Part shown: one piece after another, positions 40,423-41,831 of the stretch
How the letters are laid out: the number at the start of each line of letters is the position of its first letter
Position numbering within the stretch: position 1 is the first letter of the stretch
Assembly (NCBI GenBank): GCA_005799265.1
Contig: SYHD01000211.1
Coordinates: 1-41,831 of the forward strand
Source: Planctomycetia bacterium
GTDB lineage: Bacteria > Planctomycetota > Planctomycetia > Gemmatales > Gemmataceae
Reading direction: 5' to 3'
DNA: 41,831 nucleotides
Program-made: the position numbers and the translations under genes
Notes under the pieces: model-generated
The model's input: only the letters and a program-made list of their open reading frames with translations
Databases searched by the model: none
What the model was told of the DNA's origin: nothing

Positions 40423-41037
40423 TTACTTCTTTTCGGCGTCGTCAAAATCGCTGATGATAGTCAATCCAGGCCGCGTTTGTCTCAAACGCTCGACGCCGAT
40501 TTTCGTGACCCTGGCGCCGGTGATTTGCAGCAGCGTCAACGTCATCATACCGCGCACATGCGTGAGCCCGGCGTCCGTGATGGGCGTGTTCGTGAGGTCG
40601 AGTTCTTCCAGACTCGAGAACTTCTTCAGATGGCCGACCCCCACATCGGTAATAGCGGTTTCCCAGAGGTCGAGCACGCGCAATTTGGGCAGCAGTGGTA
40701 GATGCGCGAGCGACGCATCAGTGACGTTGGTATTGCCAAGCAACAAGATCTCAAGCATGGTGTTGTCTTTGAGGCCCGCCAGGGCATCGGGAGCGAGGAC
40801 ACCGGTATCCAAGTTGAGCCGCCGCAGCTTCGTGAACGGAGAGAGAACCGCCAGACCGGCGTCGGGTAGACTGCAACCTCAGAGATCGACCGAGATCACC
40901 GGCCGGCCCGGCGCATTGTCATCGAAGATGATTTTGCCGTCCGCCTTTTTTACGGCAGCGAGAGACTTCTTTGCCTCGTCCGTGTCCTGCGGCCAGACCA
41001 GAAACGCACCAAGGATCAGCAACGTGGTCGTTCTCAT
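40423..41037 (-). pseudogene. secreted leucine-rich-repeat protein interrupted by an in-frame TGA
   Basis: A 204-codon frame read from the ATG at 41037, which has GGAGG 6 bases upstream. It starts with a signal peptide (M-R-T-T-T-L-L-I-L-G-A-F-L-V-W) and a K-K-A-D-G-K-I-I-F-D-D segment, runs to a TGA at 40879-40881, and continues in the same frame through about six leucine-rich repeats of the planctomycete type (L-x-L-x-x-T-x-V-T-D-A-G-L). The TGA falls inside the first repeat (V-I-S-V-D-L-stop-G-C-S-L-P-D-A-G-L). Internal restart could occur at a GTG or TTG, but no Shine-Dalgarno is obvious. Probably a recent nonsense mutation or a sequencing error. Confidence 0.75.
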
Positions 41038-41128
41038 GCGAGCCTCCGGAAATGAGTGGGCCCTACGCCCCATTGTAACCCAACTACTGCCGAGTGTTAA
41101 TCAATAAAACATCCATTGTCCGTGATCC

Positions 41129-41180
41129 GTAGTCCGTGCCCGATAACCCACGGCTCTTTTTTTTACGGACCACGGACTAC
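41129..41180. repeat. inverted repeat upstream of glgB
   Basis: GTAGTCCGTG (41129-41138) and CACGGACTAC (41171-41180) are perfect 10-base arms around a 32-base spacer that contains a run of eight or more T. Imperfect GTCCGTG-like units also lie just before the left arm. It sits directly in front of the glgB start and would fold in its leader RNA. Confidence 0.65.
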
Positions 41181-41191
41181 AGACCAACTTC

Positions 41192-41831
41192 ATGAGCGCG
41201 ACAAGCCACGCCTTCCTCACCGATTACGATCTCTACCTCCTTGGGGAAGGAACGCACTATCGCCTGTACGACAAGCTCGGCGCCCATCTGATCGAACAGA
41301 ACGGTAAAAGCGGCACGCACTTCGCGGTGTGGGCGCCGAATGCGCGTGCGGTTTCTGTCGTCGGCGACTTCAACGCCTGGCGGGCCGATGCGTTTGCATT
41401 GCAAAGCCGCGGCACCTCCGGCATCTGGACAGGCTTCGTGCCGGGCGTTCAGGCTGGTGCGCTCTACAAGTATGCAATCACGTCGCAATACGGCAACCAT
41501 CACGTTGAGAAGGCCGACCCGTGCGGTTTCGCCGCTGAGATTCGCCCGCAGACTGCGTCCAAGGTGTGGGACCTATCGCGTTATGTCTGGAATGACGGCG
41601 CATGGATGACCCGGCGTGGCAAGGCGAACGCACTCGATGCACCCATCGCCGTCTACGAAATACACCTCGGCTCTTGGCGGTGGGCCCTCACCCCCGACCT
41701 CTCTCCCGAAAGGAGAGGGGAGAACGGAGGCAAGCGCTGGCTTACCTATCGCGAGTTGGCTCCGCTCCTGGCCGATTACGTCGCCGACATGGGCTACACG
41801 CACGTCGAATTCCTGCCCGTCTCCGAGCATC
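41192..41831 (+). CDS. glgB: 1,4-alpha-glucan branching enzyme, N-terminal part
   Basis: The first 213 codons of a frame that runs off the right edge. The N-terminus (L-T-D-Y-D-L-Y-L-L-G-E-G-T-H-Y-R-L-Y-D-K) and the CBM48 domain (T-H-F-A-V-W-A-P-N-A-R-A-V-S-V-V-G-D-F-N, about 47-66), followed by Y-E-I-H-L-G-S-W-R and G-Y-T-H-V-E-F-L-P-V, are diagnostic of GlgB. It forms alpha-1,6 branches in glycogen. Between the strand ending H-L-G-S-W-R-W and K-R-W-L-T-Y there is an extra segment of about 15 residues encoded by the dispersed repeat at 41685-41725. No clear Shine-Dalgarno is seen; the catalytic GH13 residues lie outside the window. Confidence 0.92.
   Translation, partial: MSATSHAFLTDYDLYLLGEGTHYRLYDKLGAHLIEQNGKSGTHFAVWAPNARAVSVVGDFNAWRADAFALQSRGTSGIWTGFVPGVQAGALYKYAITSQYGNHHVEKADPCGFAAEIRPQTASKVWDLSRYVWNDGAWMTRRGKANALDAPIAVYEIHLGSWRWALTPDLSPERRGENGGKRWLTYRELAPLLADYVADMGYTHVEFLPVSEH
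41685..41725 (+). repeat. dispersed palindromic repeat inserted in glgB
   Basis: A 41-base element starting CCCTCACCCCCGACCTCTCT, with an inverted TCTCTCC/GGAGAGG core. It is a close copy of 37908-37948 in the opposite orientation, and is read in frame as A-L-T-P-D-L-S-P-E-R-R-G-E-N. Confidence 0.85.

Noticed and set aside
1-41831. Prophage, integron, transposon, CRISPR or tRNA-linked island
   Set aside because: No integrase, transposase, phage structural gene, regularly spaced repeats or cloverleaf-like sequence was seen on either strand.
1-41831. Global reassignment of UGA to a sense codon
   Set aside because: Many intact genes end in TGA, including the ATGA and TGATG overlaps at 4104, 7930, 18254, 18823, 33551, 36046 and 36447.

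Overview
The window looks like a chromosomal stretch of a Planctomycetota bacterium, most likely near the Gemmataceae (inference). Reasons: two DUF1501 proteins, a Cys-type secreted sulfatase, tandem DUF1573 domains, a caspase-fold protein, many secreted proteins of unknown function, a reduced pseudopilus cluster, a formylmethanofuran dehydrogenase subunit C (tetrahydromethanopterin-linked C1 metabolism), and dense GC-rich palindromic intergenic repeats. Base composition is high-GC almost throughout. I see no tRNA, rRNA, CRISPR array, transposase or phage gene.

Layout. 1-6.1 kb (minus strand): the first codons of a SEC-C motif protein, a bile-acid/Na+ symporter-family carrier, then a tightly overlapping hydroxyproline-catabolism operon (4-hydroxyproline epimerase, DAO-type FAD dehydrogenase, ferredoxin/FAD/BFD dehydrogenase subunit) with a secreted protein directly upstream. 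6.2-11.4 kb (minus): a small secreted protein with a duplicated C-terminal motif, a membrane-anchored C39-like cysteine peptidase, a coupled two-gene module (HicB-like small protein plus HNH nuclease), a DUF1501 protein and a GT39-type glycosyltransferase. 11.4-14 kb: an AT-richer spacer, a glutaredoxin-like protein, an AlkA-type glycosylase and a secreted coiled-coil protein ending in a clear intrinsic terminator. 14.1-19.2 kb (plus): a six-gene type II secretion/pseudopilus operon (GspE lacking its N-domain, two GspF, three minor pseudopilins) with no major pilin or secretin. 19.2-29.6 kb: caspase-like protein, stand-alone E2-type acyltransferase, secreted esterase, cupredoxin/carboxypeptidase-regulatory lipoprotein, RCK potassium channel, PIG-L deacetylase, PurC, exo-sialidase, and a tandem DUF1573 gene split by an in-frame TGA. 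29.7-38.1 kb (minus): a large PAS sensor protein whose histidine-kinase core has lost key residues, a MetE-like methyltransferase overlapping a sulfatase, a toxin-antitoxin pair whose frames run into a TolB-like propeller gene, and a second DUF1501 gene. 38.1-41.8 kb: a small membrane protein, FhcC, a Spy-like secreted protein, a leucine-rich-repeat gene split by an in-frame TGA, and the start of glycogen branching enzyme.

The most unusual signals are: (i) two unrelated genes (DUF1573, LRR) each interrupted by one in-frame TGA with recognisable coding on both sides; (ii) dispersed palindromic repeats lying inside reading frames (DUF1501, glgB, and the leader of a pseudopilin); (iii) an apparent pseudo-histidine-kinase with Asn in place of the phospho-accepting His; (iv) a HicB-like/HNH pair and a VapBC-type pair translationally coupled to a secreted propeller protein. 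Starts were chosen from Shine-Dalgarno spacing and ATGA/GTGA-type overlaps where visible. Family names rest on recognising motifs by eye, not on searches.
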